Translations under genes and position numbers: made by a program
The notes under the pieces: generated by a model
Databases searched by the model: none
What the model saw: the letters and a program-made list of their open reading frames with translations, nothing else
What the model was told of the DNA's origin: nothing
Source: Pseudomonadota bacterium
Lineage (GTDB): Bacteria; Pseudomonadota; Alphaproteobacteria; Caulobacterales; Caulobacteraceae
Direction of reading: 5' to 3'
Assembly: GCA_023456105.1 (NCBI GenBank)
Contig: JAEYAO010000077.1
Coordinates: 1 to 37,756, forward strand
DNA: 37,756 nt
Part shown: positions 31,466 to 37,756 of the stretch, piece after piece
Layout: each line of letters starts with the position of its first letter
Numbering within the stretch: the stretch's first letter is position 1

Positions 31466-32857
31466 ATGCCTTGCCGCATGATAACATCGTTTTTGTGCGA
31501 TCCTCGCCCTGTCTTCACCGCGAATGGCAGGACCTCCACAACGGCCTCTGAACTTACCGAGACCTCGCGCATCGATTTCGACGCTGTGTGTAGTGTACTT
31601 CAGTTTGGGGGGATCGTTCCGCCCTTAAGCCCTTGGTGCGATGTCGCGCGGTTGGTGCCGAGCCGACGTTCAACAGCCACCCTGGCCTCAAGCCGCGTTG
31701 GAGAAACGCTCGTCGCGGAAACCAGCCCTCAGCAACAAGTCGACCGAGTGATAGCTGCTCTAGACGAGGCGCTCCTGCGGTCGGTAGGCGATAACGATCG
31801 ACCAGTCCTGCTCTTTAGCGGGGGCGTGGACTCCGGTCTGTTGGCAGCGCGGCTGGTAAGCCTAGGCCGCCACCCACGTTTGTTCAACTACGCCTTTGGG
31901 CAAGACGACCCAGAATCCATCTTAGCGGAAGCGATGGCGAAGCATCTCGGACTCGAGATAGAGCGCATACTTCCCGATGGTCAGCCCACTTTAGCCCTCG
32001 AGGCACCTGGCAGACTTTATCCTCAGCCATTTGGTGATCATTCTGTAGTCCCAACGTCAGATCTGGCGCGCCAAGTCATGTCTCGGATCGATCCTGGTCA
32101 GGTGATCATCGAGGGGATCGGAGCCGACGGGTTATTCGGCCTCCGTCAAAAAATCGCTAGTTGGCGACGGGTTTACCAGCTACCCCCGCCTCTAAGAAAA
32201 GCGGCAGCATTTCTACTCCAAGGAAACCTTGCGGGCGGTCGCTTGGAACCGATTGCTAAGATCCTGAAGCGATCTGCGGATCTCCCCATGGCCGCTGCCA
32301 TCATTGCTCAAAATCCCTTTTCGGGCGTAGCTTATGCCGCGTCTCCTCGCGTGCGCTCGGCGTTCTCGAGTTGGATCGGTTCAGATGCCGGCATCGACGC
32401 TGATGCAGCTATAGTGCTCGCTGACCTTGCACTCACCTGCTCCAACGTCTTCGCGCAGAAAGATATCTCACTCTATGAAAGCGCCGGCCATGTAGTTGCA
32501 TTACCGTTTCTCGACGAGATGCTCGTTGAAAGCTTGATCTACGAAGCGCCGCACTGGCCGACGACAGAACCAAAAGCGCCTTTGAAAGCAGCTTTGGCTC
32601 GGCATGTTCCCGCAGAGATGGTTTATCGCAAGAAAGTGGGCTTCGCAGAGAGTCGCCCAAAGGTGTTCGATACGCCCGAGTTTTCGAATTACCTACATGA
32701 AGCTATTGAGGGGCCGCTTTCTGAACTGCTAATTCGACCCCATGTGCAGTCTATGTTGTCCGCCGTCAGGTCAGGAGATAAGCTCCCTGCTCAGACTTTG
32801 AACTTCTTGTGGTCCCTGACCTTCACGGATCGCTGGTATAAAACGGCCAATACATAG
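31466..32857 (+). CDS. Asparagine-synthase-like amidotransferase/cyclase lacking most of the glutaminase domain
   Basis: 463 aa from ATG 31466, with AAGGTGG (31453-31459) at proper spacing. The ATP-pyrophosphatase motif LLFSGGVDSGLLA (SGGVDS 118-123) is intact. EGIGADGLFG (217-225) has Gly where asparagine synthetases have Glu in GADE. PFLDEMLVE lies at 347-355 and RKKVGF at 388-393. Only the tail of a class II glutaminase domain remains (DFDAVCSVLQFGGIVPPLSP, residues about 37-56), without the N-terminal catalytic Cys. It should adenylate a carboxylate and use a nucleophile other than glutamine-derived ammonia, or a separate amidase. Candidates are a lasso-cyclase or beta-lactam-synthetase-like enzyme, or a sugar amidotransferase. 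It is alone, lower in GC than its neighbours, and flanked by two holin copies. Confidence 0.8.
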   Translation: MPCRMITSFLCDPRPVFTANGRTSTTASELTETSRIDFDAVCSVLQFGGIVPPLSPWCDVARLVPSRRSTATLASSRVGETLVAETSPQQQVDRVIAALDEALLRSVGDNDRPVLLFSGGVDSGLLAARLVSLGRHPRLFNYAFGQDDPESILAEAMAKHLGLEIERILPDGQPTLALEAPGRLYPQPFGDHSVVPTSDLARQVMSRIDPGQVIIEGIGADGLFGLRQKIASWRRVYQLPPPLRKAAAFLLQGNLAGGRLEPIAKILKRSADLPMAAAIIAQNPFSGVAYAASPRVRSAFSSWIGSDAGIDADAAIVLADLALTCSNVFAQKDISLYESAGHVVALPFLDEMLVESLIYEAPHWPTTEPKAPLKAALARHVPAEMVYRKKVGFAESRPKVFDTPEFSNYLHEAIEGPLSELLIRPHVQSMLSAVRSGDKLPAQTLNFLWSLTFTDRWYKTANT

Positions 32858-32890
32858 CTCATGAGTAACCCGTAGCGCCGTGCTCGTTCT

Positions 32891-33058
32891 TCCGCTCGCG
32901 ACGGGGACATACAGGTTGATCAGCACCGCCAGCGCCCAGGCCGTATATCCTGCCATCATCGTGCCCAGCAGGGCGCCGAACAGACGCTGGGACCACCCGA
33001 TCAGCGCGTGCAGGAACAGGCTGTTCCGCGCATGGCTCCACCAATCTAAAAGTATGGC
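32891..33058 (-). pseudogene. Degenerate second holin copy
   Basis: The minus strand encodes SHARNSLFLHALIG, QRLFGALLGTMMAGYTAWAL and AVLINLYVPVASG, clearly homologous to the holin at 30747-31103. An in-frame TAA replaces the start region, about 12 codons are missing in the middle without a frame change, and the C-terminal half is replaced by the 3' end of the asparagine-synthase-like gene region. The divergence suggests a separate phage origin, not a recent duplication. Confidence 0.75.
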
Positions 33059-33364
33059 TTAGTGAAGGTAGGCGTATGGGCGTCATGCGGATCGCCTGTC
33101 CAGATGTGACTGGACTGGCGACGGGGGCGGCGCATCCGGCCAATCGGAACTTTGATCAAGGCGGCAGATGCAGGCCCGCGCCTGAGCAGGGGCTTGATCC
33201 ATTTGAGCGCTTCATGGCTCAGGGTCAGCCGACATGGCCTCGAAGCGGGTGTAGGAAACGGCTCTGGGAAATCCTTGAGCCGCCGGGATCTTTGGAGGGC
33301 TGGAGTCGATCGTTGGTGGCGTCATAAGCCGAAAACGGCTATTTTCGAAGGGTTTGGCGACCTA

Positions 33365-33529
33365 GTCACACGCTTTCCACCGGGCGTGACTCGAATGTTG
33401 TCACGAAACGGCGGGGTTCAGTCATGAAACGTGGTCACGTTACACCTCATCTGTGACTCCTTAACCGATCGTTGGGTGCGCCTAAGCTGTTGTTAAGGCC
33501 GCAGTCACGTTTTCCACCAGAAGTGACTC
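33365..33529 (+). repeat. Cluster of GTCAC...GTGACTC dyads, right edge of the island
   Basis: Full 26-bp units lie at 33434-33459 and 33504-33529, a 28-bp variant at 33365-33392 and half-sites at 33400-33405 and 33421-33426. Arms and orientation match the left cluster. The 33365 and 33504 units share the inner sequence TTTCCACC with the unit at 28245. Confidence 0.75.
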
Positions 33530-33699
33530 AATGCCCGTCATTTCGCCTGGCTGGGCCAGGTTGGGGGCGCGGCTGGGGCTGGGGGTTCACCCCCAGCCGC
33601 GCCCCACCGCGGAGCCGCTGACCCACTTCCTGCTGCACCAGGCCCTGCAGCCCTTGGAGGGCTCAGCTTGCGTTATGAGAGATGCGGGAGCGGTATCAC
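33491..33699 (+). repeat. 209-bp dispersed direct repeat, copy 2
   Basis: Same length and orientation as 28232-28440. It contains a dyad (33504-33529) and a hairpin (33564-33605) and ends in GCTTGCGTTATGAGAGATGC and a further 16 bases. Together the two copies bound the 5.26-kb island. Confidence 0.85.
33564..33605 (+). repeat. REP-like GC-rich hairpin, copy 2
   Basis: Stem GGGGCGCGGCTGGGG pairs with CCCCAGCCGCGCCCC, with a nested CTGGGGG/CCCCCAG stem and a GTTCA-type loop. Same orientation as the other three copies. Confidence 0.85.
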
Positions 33700-33752
33700 C
33701 TGCCCGGGGTGCACAGCTCCACCTGCAGGACCTGGCGCTTTGTGAGAATGCC

Positions 33753-33783
33753 GCCCCAGGCGCTGCAGTGCAGCGCCTGGGGC
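33753..33783 (-). terminator. Perfect 15-bp stem-loop just after the flagellin gene
   Basis: GCCCCAGGCGCTGCA and its exact reverse complement are separated by a single base, 5 bp beyond the flagellin stop codon. A stem this strong at a 3' end should stop transcription or protect the mRNA. No T-tract follows on the minus strand, so it is not a standard Rho-independent terminator. Confidence 0.55.
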
Positions 33784-33788
33784 ATGCC

Positions 33789-36017
33789 TCAACGCTGGAA
33801 GAGGGTTGTTAGCCACTCTGGCGCGCGGTTGGCGATGGACAGGGTCTGAAGCGCCAATTGGGTTCTCACCTGAGCGGCCTCGAGGCGCGCCGCTTCTTTG
33901 GACAGATCGGCGTCGATCAGATTGCCGACCCCGGCGGTGAGCGCCGCCTCCTGCTTGGCGGCCTGTTGCTGCAGTCCGCTGAGATGCGCCTGCAGGGCGC
34001 CAAAGTGGGTCCCCGCTTCTATTCCCTGGGCAACGGCTGCTGAGATGGCGCTCAGCATGGCTTGAGGGTCGCCCCAGTCGAGAGGGCGAAGTCCTAAACC
34101 CGAAGCGCTGAGATCGCGATGCTGCACGTCCAGTGAACCGCCGTTCGGGTCCTTCAAAAAGGCTGTCGTCCTTTGCACCGTTCCGAGCACAACGCCTGTG
34201 CTGGCGCCGCCAAGCTGGGTCGGAGGCGTCGGATCCGGCGCGTCCGGAGCATCAAGGGTCAGGGAAGTCACCGTCCAGCCGCCTGGCGTCTGGCTGTTTG
34301 GATTGAAGCGAAACTCGAGCTGCGAACCGCGTGCCGGATCGTAGTCAAAGGAGAGCGTGCTTGGCTCTGCAACCGGCGCCCCATCCCCAACCGCCGCTCC
34401 GTTGCGAGCATACGGCTGGCCGCTTGCCGCCACCCGGACGCCATTCTGCCAGACCTCGACCACATCGGCGTCGGCGTAGGGCTCCACCGTCAGGTTCACC
34501 CGTCCCGCATAGTCGCCGGCGGCGACCACGTAGGTTCTGGACGCGCTTGTCTCGGCATTGGTTTCCGGCGTGAGGGGCGGCGCCGAACCTACGAAATCGG
34601 CATCGTCCCAAGCGGTGACGCGCACCTCACCGGTTACGGTGGACTTCTTGGTCGGCGACGGCTGTGGCGTTGCGGGGTCCTGAAGAACCAGGCCGCCAAC
34701 CACCCAGGCGGCGCCGGGGTGTGGATTGGTCTCGTTGAAGCGAAACTCCAGCACATCTCCACGCGCCGGATCATAATCGAAGCTGATCACCTGCACGCCG
34801 CTCATTGCGGCGCCCGGCGGCACTGCGGCGCCGCCTGGCGCATAGGGCTGACCCGACGCTGCAACGCGCGCGCCATTTTGCCAAACTTCCACGACGTCAG
34901 GCGTCAGTGCGGCGTCGAACAGCAGATCGACACGCCCGCTGAGCGCGCCGGCTTGGACCGGGACCGTGTTTACGCCATTGGCGGCGGGCGCTCCCGAGCT
35001 CTCCAGCGTCAGCGGCGTGGCGGGCGGATGGGCGTGCTCTGAGCGCGAGCTCACCACAGTGTCGGCCGAGTTCAACAAGGCCACCTTGCTGTTGGCGCCG
35101 CCGCCCGCGATGCGGAGTTCCACGGTGCTGCCGGCCGTAGGATCGTAGTTGAAGCCAAGCGTCTGGCGACCCGTCGCTGGCGTTCCTGGAGAGACAGCCC
35201 CCGATGCTGCGGTCGCCTGACCTGTGGCGGCTACGCGCACGTCGCCCTGCCAGACCTCGACAACATCAGCTTCCGAGAAAAGATCCAACGGGAAATCCAC
35301 ATACCGCGGCGAGTCTCCCAATACAAAGCGCACGGTTTGGCCGCCTGCATAGAGGGTCTGTCCGCGACTGACCTGAGTTCCGGCCGCAACGGCTTGCATC
35401 TGCGGCAAGGCGCTGGCGAACCCATCCGGCGTAAGCGGCGAATAAGGCAGGGTGTAGCGATCAACGCTTGTGAAGGCCTGCTGGACCGACACGTCCGCCG
35501 AGCCGGCGTTCATCACCGTCTGAAAAGACTGCGGCGTCAGGGGCGGCACAGGAAAGCGATAAGTCGTCGTCGGGCGTCGCTCGACCACACCGGGCACGCC
35601 AGGCGTCAACAGATTGACGCCATTGAAATGGCTGTTGGCCGCCATCCGGTCGATGGCGCTGAGGCCGGCCTCAACGTCACGACGCAACGCATCCTTGTCA
35701 GCATCGCTCAACGCAGGATCGGCGAAGGCGATCAGCGCGCCTTGAACATCCCTCAGCACCGTGTTGATCAGGTTGGTAGCGGATGTGGCTGTATCGAGGA
35801 TCGATTGACCACGATCAAGCGCCTGCCCCACCACCTTCCATGCGCCTGTCTGAACCTGCATCGCCTGGCTGATGACGTACAGCGCGCCGTTGTCTGCAGC
35901 GCTTGTCACCGCAAGGCCGGTCGCGGCCCTGCGTTCCCGCAGCGCCAGATCCGCCCGAGCAGTATTCAGCGCCTGCAGCGCCAGCAATGCGGACCGGTTG
36001 GTGTTGATCGAGTTCAA
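33789..36017 (-). CDS. Oversized flagellin with three tandem repeat domains
   Basis: 742 aa against about 270-300 for usual alphaproteobacterial flagellins. Residues 1-140 are a flagellin D0/D1 arm (NSINTNRSALLALQALNTAR, GLAVTSAADNGALYVISQAM, HFNGVNLL). Residues about 655-742 are the C-terminal arm, ending TQLALQTLSIANRAPEWLTT. In between are three related domains (about 237-303, 360-445, 505-588), each with VVEVWQ(N/G)xVRVAA(S/T)GQ and a YDPxxGxxxEFRF-type strand, predicted beta-rich and surface-exposed on a filament. The start is TTG 36017, giving MNSINTN; a TAA lies 16 codons upstream with no ATG or GTG between, and no ribosome binding site is visible. A sigma-54-like promoter lies about 235 bp upstream. 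The arms should polymerise; the repeats would decorate the filament. Confidence 0.85.
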   Translation of the reverse strand: MNSINTNRSALLALQALNTARADLALRERRAATGLAVTSAADNGALYVISQAMQVQTGAWKVVGQALDRGQSILDTATSATNLINTVLRDVQGALIAFADPALSDADKDALRRDVEAGLSAIDRMAANSHFNGVNLLTPGVPGVVERRPTTTYRFPVPPLTPQSFQTVMNAGSADVSVQQAFTSVDRYTLPYSPLTPDGFASALPQMQAVAAGTQVSRGQTLYAGGQTVRFVLGDSPRYVDFPLDLFSEADVVEVWQGDVRVAATGQATAASGAVSPGTPATGRQTLGFNYDPTAGSTVELRIAGGGANSKVALLNSADTVVSSRSEHAHPPATPLTLESSGAPAANGVNTVPVQAGALSGRVDLLFDAALTPDVVEVWQNGARVAASGQPYAPGGAAVPPGAAMSGVQVISFDYDPARGDVLEFRFNETNPHPGAAWVVGGLVLQDPATPQPSPTKKSTVTGEVRVTAWDDADFVGSAPPLTPETNAETSASRTYVVAAGDYAGRVNLTVEPYADADVVEVWQNGVRVAASGQPYARNGAAVGDGAPVAEPSTLSFDYDPARGSQLEFRFNPNSQTPGGWTVTSLTLDAPDAPDPTPPTQLGGASTGVVLGTVQRTTAFLKDPNGGSLDVQHRDLSASGLGLRPLDWGDPQAMLSAISAAVAQGIEAGTHFGALQAHLSGLQQQAAKQEAALTAGVGNLIDADLSKEAARLEAAQVRTQLALQTLSIANRAPEWLTTLFQR

Positions 36018-36250
36018 GGGATCGTGGGTGCGGCGCCGTCGCCCAATGACGGAACGGATTCCTTAGCATGCAATCCTCGCCTCGTCCTTCGGCTTGAGCT
36101 TGGCTCGATTGCGCGCAGCGCTTCTCCTCCTTCGGCAGAGATGTCTGCGAAAGGAGCCGCCTCCTCCGGGCCGCATCTGCTCGGCGATGCTCGATCAGGT
36201 GTTCGTCGTTCCTTTCAGCCAGCCTCGCAGGTCTTGCTCCGGAGACGGTA

Positions 36251-36266
36251 AGCAAACCGTCCGCCA
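36251..36266 (-). promoter_or_regulatory. Candidate sigma-54 promoter of the flagellin gene
   Basis: The minus strand reads TGGCGGACGGTTTGCT. TGGC and TTGC have the exact spacing of -24/-12 elements (GG and GC ten bases apart). Caulobacter flagellin genes use sigma-54 promoters, which fits. Transcription would begin near 36240, leaving a leader of about 220 bases before the TTG start. Confidence 0.5.
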
Positions 36267-36341
36267 TTCCACCTTCCTTTCGGGCCGCTGCAGAGATCCA
36301 GAGACAAAAGCGCGGCGGCGGAAGTTGATCGTGATTTGAGC

Positions 36342-36368
36342 ATTAACCCTGGCAACACAAAGGTTAAT
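36342..36368. promoter_or_regulatory. Inverted repeat ATTAACC...GGTTAAT upstream of the flagellin promoter
   Basis: Seven-base arms match perfectly across a 13-base AT-rich spacer, about 80 bp upstream of the candidate sigma-54 promoter. The position suits an activator or IHF-type site. It is not a standard CtrA site, because the TTAA halves are too far apart. Confidence 0.35.
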
Positions 36369-36635
36369 CTCTCCCAGGATGATGCGAGCCAGCCAGCGCC
36401 GGTGCGATGTCCATCGGGTCCGCTGTTACCGGAGCAAGACGCGCATGCGTCGGTTCCCCAGAGGCTGACGCGGCGAATGTCGAGCCAAGGCCCGTCAGCC
36501 TGAGCCGGAAGCGGTTCAGGCGTTGATCTCGACGGTCACGTTGCACCGACGTTGACGGGCCAAGCCGTCGCTGAAGTCCATGCGCGCCGGCGCCACCGGC
36601 GCCCATCGCCCGCAGAACTTTGCCGAGCTGGGCAG

Positions 36636-36676
36636 GGGCGCGGCTGGGGCTGGGGGGTTCACCTCCAGCCGCGCCC
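36636..36676 (+). repeat. REP-like GC-rich hairpin, copy 3
   Basis: Same sequence and orientation as copy 1, with one C-to-T change in the right arm (ACCTCCAGCC for ACCCCCAGCC) that weakens the inner stem. Confidence 0.8.
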
Positions 36677-36705
36677 TTAGAGGTCTCCCCGAAGGGCCTG
36701 ATCGA

Positions 36706-37150
36706 GTCACGAAATTCATCCGCGAGGCTCAAACCCCCGCCAGTGTTGATTTCCGCTGTCACGATACGTCCGATCTGTGACTCAGCCCTGTCACGATAGG
36801 CGGAAATGACGGGGTGTCGGCGGGGGCGGCGCGGAGGCGGGCTGAGCGGTGCGATTTTGGCCGATTTCTGCGTTTTTCGTGACTGCCGGGATGATTTTTG
36901 GGCAGGCTGTTCCGGTTTCGTGACTCGGTCGATGACCGTCCCAGTCACGATTGCCGGGGCGATTTCGCTGTATTTGTTGAGGATTTTCAGGGGCGTTTGA
37001 CCGGGTGCGAGGCGGGGTGCGCTGTGAAACATCGCCTCGGGGTGTTTTTGAAGGGCGATCGGAAAACGTGACAGGGGTCAAACGGTTGAAAAGGCAGGGT
37101 TTTTGAGCGGATGCCAAGCCCTTAGTCACGTTACATACGAAGGGTGACTC
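36706..37150 (+). repeat. Third cluster of GTCAC...GTGACTC dyads
   Basis: Full 26-bp units lie at 36758-36783 and 37125-37150. Half-sites occur at 36706-36711, 36790-36795, 36878-36883, 36919-36926 (CGTGACTC), 36944-36949 and 37067-37072. Some halves face the opposite way, forming CGTGACTC...AGTCACG pairs. Spacing is irregular, so this is neither a CRISPR nor a regular iteron array. Confidence 0.7.
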
Positions 37151-37195
37151 AAATAGCTGCGCTAAAGACGCAAACTGAGGTAAATAGCGCATTGT

Positions 37196-37238
37196 GGGGC
37201 GCGGCTGGGGCTGGGGGGGTCACCCCCAGCCGCGCCCC
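37196..37238 (+). repeat. REP-like GC-rich hairpin, copy 4
   Basis: Stem GGGGCGCGGCTGGGG with CCCCAGCCGCGCCCC, same orientation. It lies 46 bp after the dyad at 37125-37150, similar to the 34-36 bp dyad-to-hairpin distance in the two 209-bp repeats. Confidence 0.8.
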
Positions 37239-37498
37239 CGGCGCGGGCGCGCGGCGCGAGCTTTGCCGCGCTGCCCGATCGAACGAACTGCCTTCAGTCG
37301 AAGGCCAGCGCGATCTCATCTCTGCGCCGGCGAGATGGCTGGCGCCTCGCCTGCTATGGCCGTGATCAATCTGACGAGTAGCTCGCGCTGAAGCTTGAAC
37401 GCCGTCGATTTCCATGGGCATCCAGTTAACTGTGCAGCTTATCAGTATCTTCAAGGCTTCTGTCTCACATGGTTGCAGACCAACGTCGGGGAGATTCG

Positions 37499-37651
37499 AT
37501 GCGTAAAATCGCCTTGTTGCTTTCCGCCCTCTCGTTAGCGGGGTGCGCCACTACCTACGGAGAGATGGGTTTTGGGGGCGGAGTCGCTGCTGAAAGGATC
37601 AGTGCGGATACGTTCCGAATCAAGTCGCGAGCTAGGCTCAGGACCCATTGA
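37499..37651 (+). pseudogene. CC0125/CC1285-type lipoprotein gene interrupted by an IS element
   Basis: ATG 37499 is preceded by GGGGAG (37488-37493). The signal peptide MRKIALLLSALSLAGC has lipobox LAGC with Cys16. The mature part GEMGFGGGVAAERISADTFR matches the start of the CC0125/CC1285 lipoprotein family of Caulobacterales (MGFxGGVxAxxIxxDTFRI). After IKSR the frame enters the IS at 37633-37635 and ends RLRTH at an IS-encoded stop. Most of the mature domain is missing. The rest of the gene may lie beyond the IS, outside the window. Confidence 0.75.
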
Positions 37652-37756
37652 TGTGAGGCGCTGGATCTGATTCAGGCTCCCGAGGAGTCTGGATATGAGT
37701 GACCTATATTGGCTGACGGACGAGCAGATGGAGCGGCTCCGGCCGCACTTTCCCAA
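37635..37756 (+). mobile_element. Second IS5-family element, left end only (runs off the window)
   Basis: The left end GGCTCAGGACCCATTGATG matches the element at 28707, again preceded by CTA of a CTAG. Internal sequence is similar but clearly diverged (GCTGGATCTG for GTTCGATCTG, and many third-position changes). The transposase ATG lies 60 bp from the end, as in copy 1. Confidence 0.85.
37695..37756 (+). CDS. IS5-family transposase OrfA, N-terminal fragment (cut by the window edge)
   Basis: Translation MSDLYWLTDEQMERLRPHFP is nearly identical to OrfA of the other copy (MSDLYWLTDEQMARLRPHFP), while the DNA differs mostly at synonymous positions. The two copies are therefore separately evolved members of one IS group, both under protein-level selection until recently. 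Confidence 0.85.
   Translation, partial: MSDLYWLTDEQMERLRPHFP

Larger units (their letters stand above)
33059..33788. other. Intergenic region at the right edge of the island
   Basis: Between the holin remnant and the flagellin gene I see no convincing gene. The right half is made of the dyads, 209-bp repeat, GC-rich hairpin and flagellin 3' stem-loop listed separately. The left part (33059-33360) contains weak open frames with no domain or start signal. Confidence 0.4.
36018..37498. other. Long non-coding, repeat-rich region
   Basis: 1.48 kb without a convincing gene. It holds the flagellin leader and promoter (to about 36270), an ATTAACC palindrome, two GC-rich hairpins and many GTCAC/GTGAC dyads. 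The open frames here run through the hairpins, and peptides such as GEPPSPSRAP arise from the repeat itself, so I do not call them genes. Confidence 0.55.

Noticed and set aside
36516..36581. Minus-strand peptide ending CNVTVEINA that looks like a gene tail
   Set aside because: Faintly like the end of an envelope-protein domain, but too short and without an upstream gene body to support a call.
36364..37032. 222-codon minus-strand open frame
   Set aside because: It runs through a REP-like hairpin and several dyads; no start signal or domain, and its repeated peptide stretch comes from the repeat.
28150..37150. CRISPR or plasmid iteron array
   Set aside because: The dyads are short, irregularly spaced, split over three intergenic regions, and have no cas or rep genes nearby.
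1..37756. tRNA or rRNA genes
   Set aside because: No cloverleaf-like or conserved rRNA sequence was noticed on either strand by eye; a covariance search was not possible.

Overview
The window looks like chromosomal DNA of a high-GC alphaproteobacterium, most likely Caulobacterales (a Brevundimonas/Caulobacter relative). This rests on protein style, not a database search: a CC0125-type lipoprotein start, an alphaproteobacterial flagellin with a sigma-54-like promoter, GANTC (CcrM-type) sites in intergenic regions, and high third-position GC.

Bases 1-17303 (plus strand) are a tightly packed surface-polysaccharide operon with many 1-14 bp overlaps. It encodes a membrane-bound UDP-GlcNAc 4,6-dehydratase, a PglK/MsbA-type ABC flippase, four GT4 glycosyltransferases, an O-antigen polymerase/ligase-type protein, a UDP-GlcNAc 6-dehydrogenase, the three-enzyme FnlABC route to UDP-L-FucNAc, an initiating phosphosugar transferase, and an acetyltransferase plus aminotransferase that complete a UDP-diNAc-bacillosamine-type (QuiNAc4NAc) route. 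About 3.7-5.2 kb is visibly AT-richer and carries a glycosyltransferase with an 11-G tract inside its reading frame, a candidate phase-variation switch.

Bases 17294-23643 (minus strand, convergent) are the export and control operon: PHP-type tyrosine phosphatase, Wza/GumB-type lipoprotein, GumC/Wzc-type BY-kinase with an alternating-tyrosine tail, a TPR exported protein, and a second O-antigen ligase/polymerase-type protein. Upstream, behind a strong terminator, lie a FecR-like exported protein and a VanZ-like membrane protein.

Bases 24.8-28.2 kb are accessory: an HNH-type nuclease divergent from an XRE regulator across a spacer with three GAGTC sites, then two unknown genes and about 1 kb without recognisable genes.

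Bases 28.2-33.7 kb form a mosaic island bounded by two 209-bp direct repeats. It holds a truncated gene, an IS5-family element with a canonical -1 frameshift site, a phage lysis cassette (holin, M15 endolysin, Rz, Rz1), a solitary asparagine-synthase-like gene lacking most of the glutaminase domain, and a second, degenerate holin. The island edges and the region after 36 kb carry a family of 26-bp dyads (GTCAC-N14-GTGACTC) and a GC-rich REP-like hairpin.

Bases 33.8-36.0 kb (minus strand) encode an unusually large flagellin (742 aa) with three tandem repeat domains between conserved flagellin ends. The window ends in a lipoprotein gene cut by a second copy of the IS5-type element.
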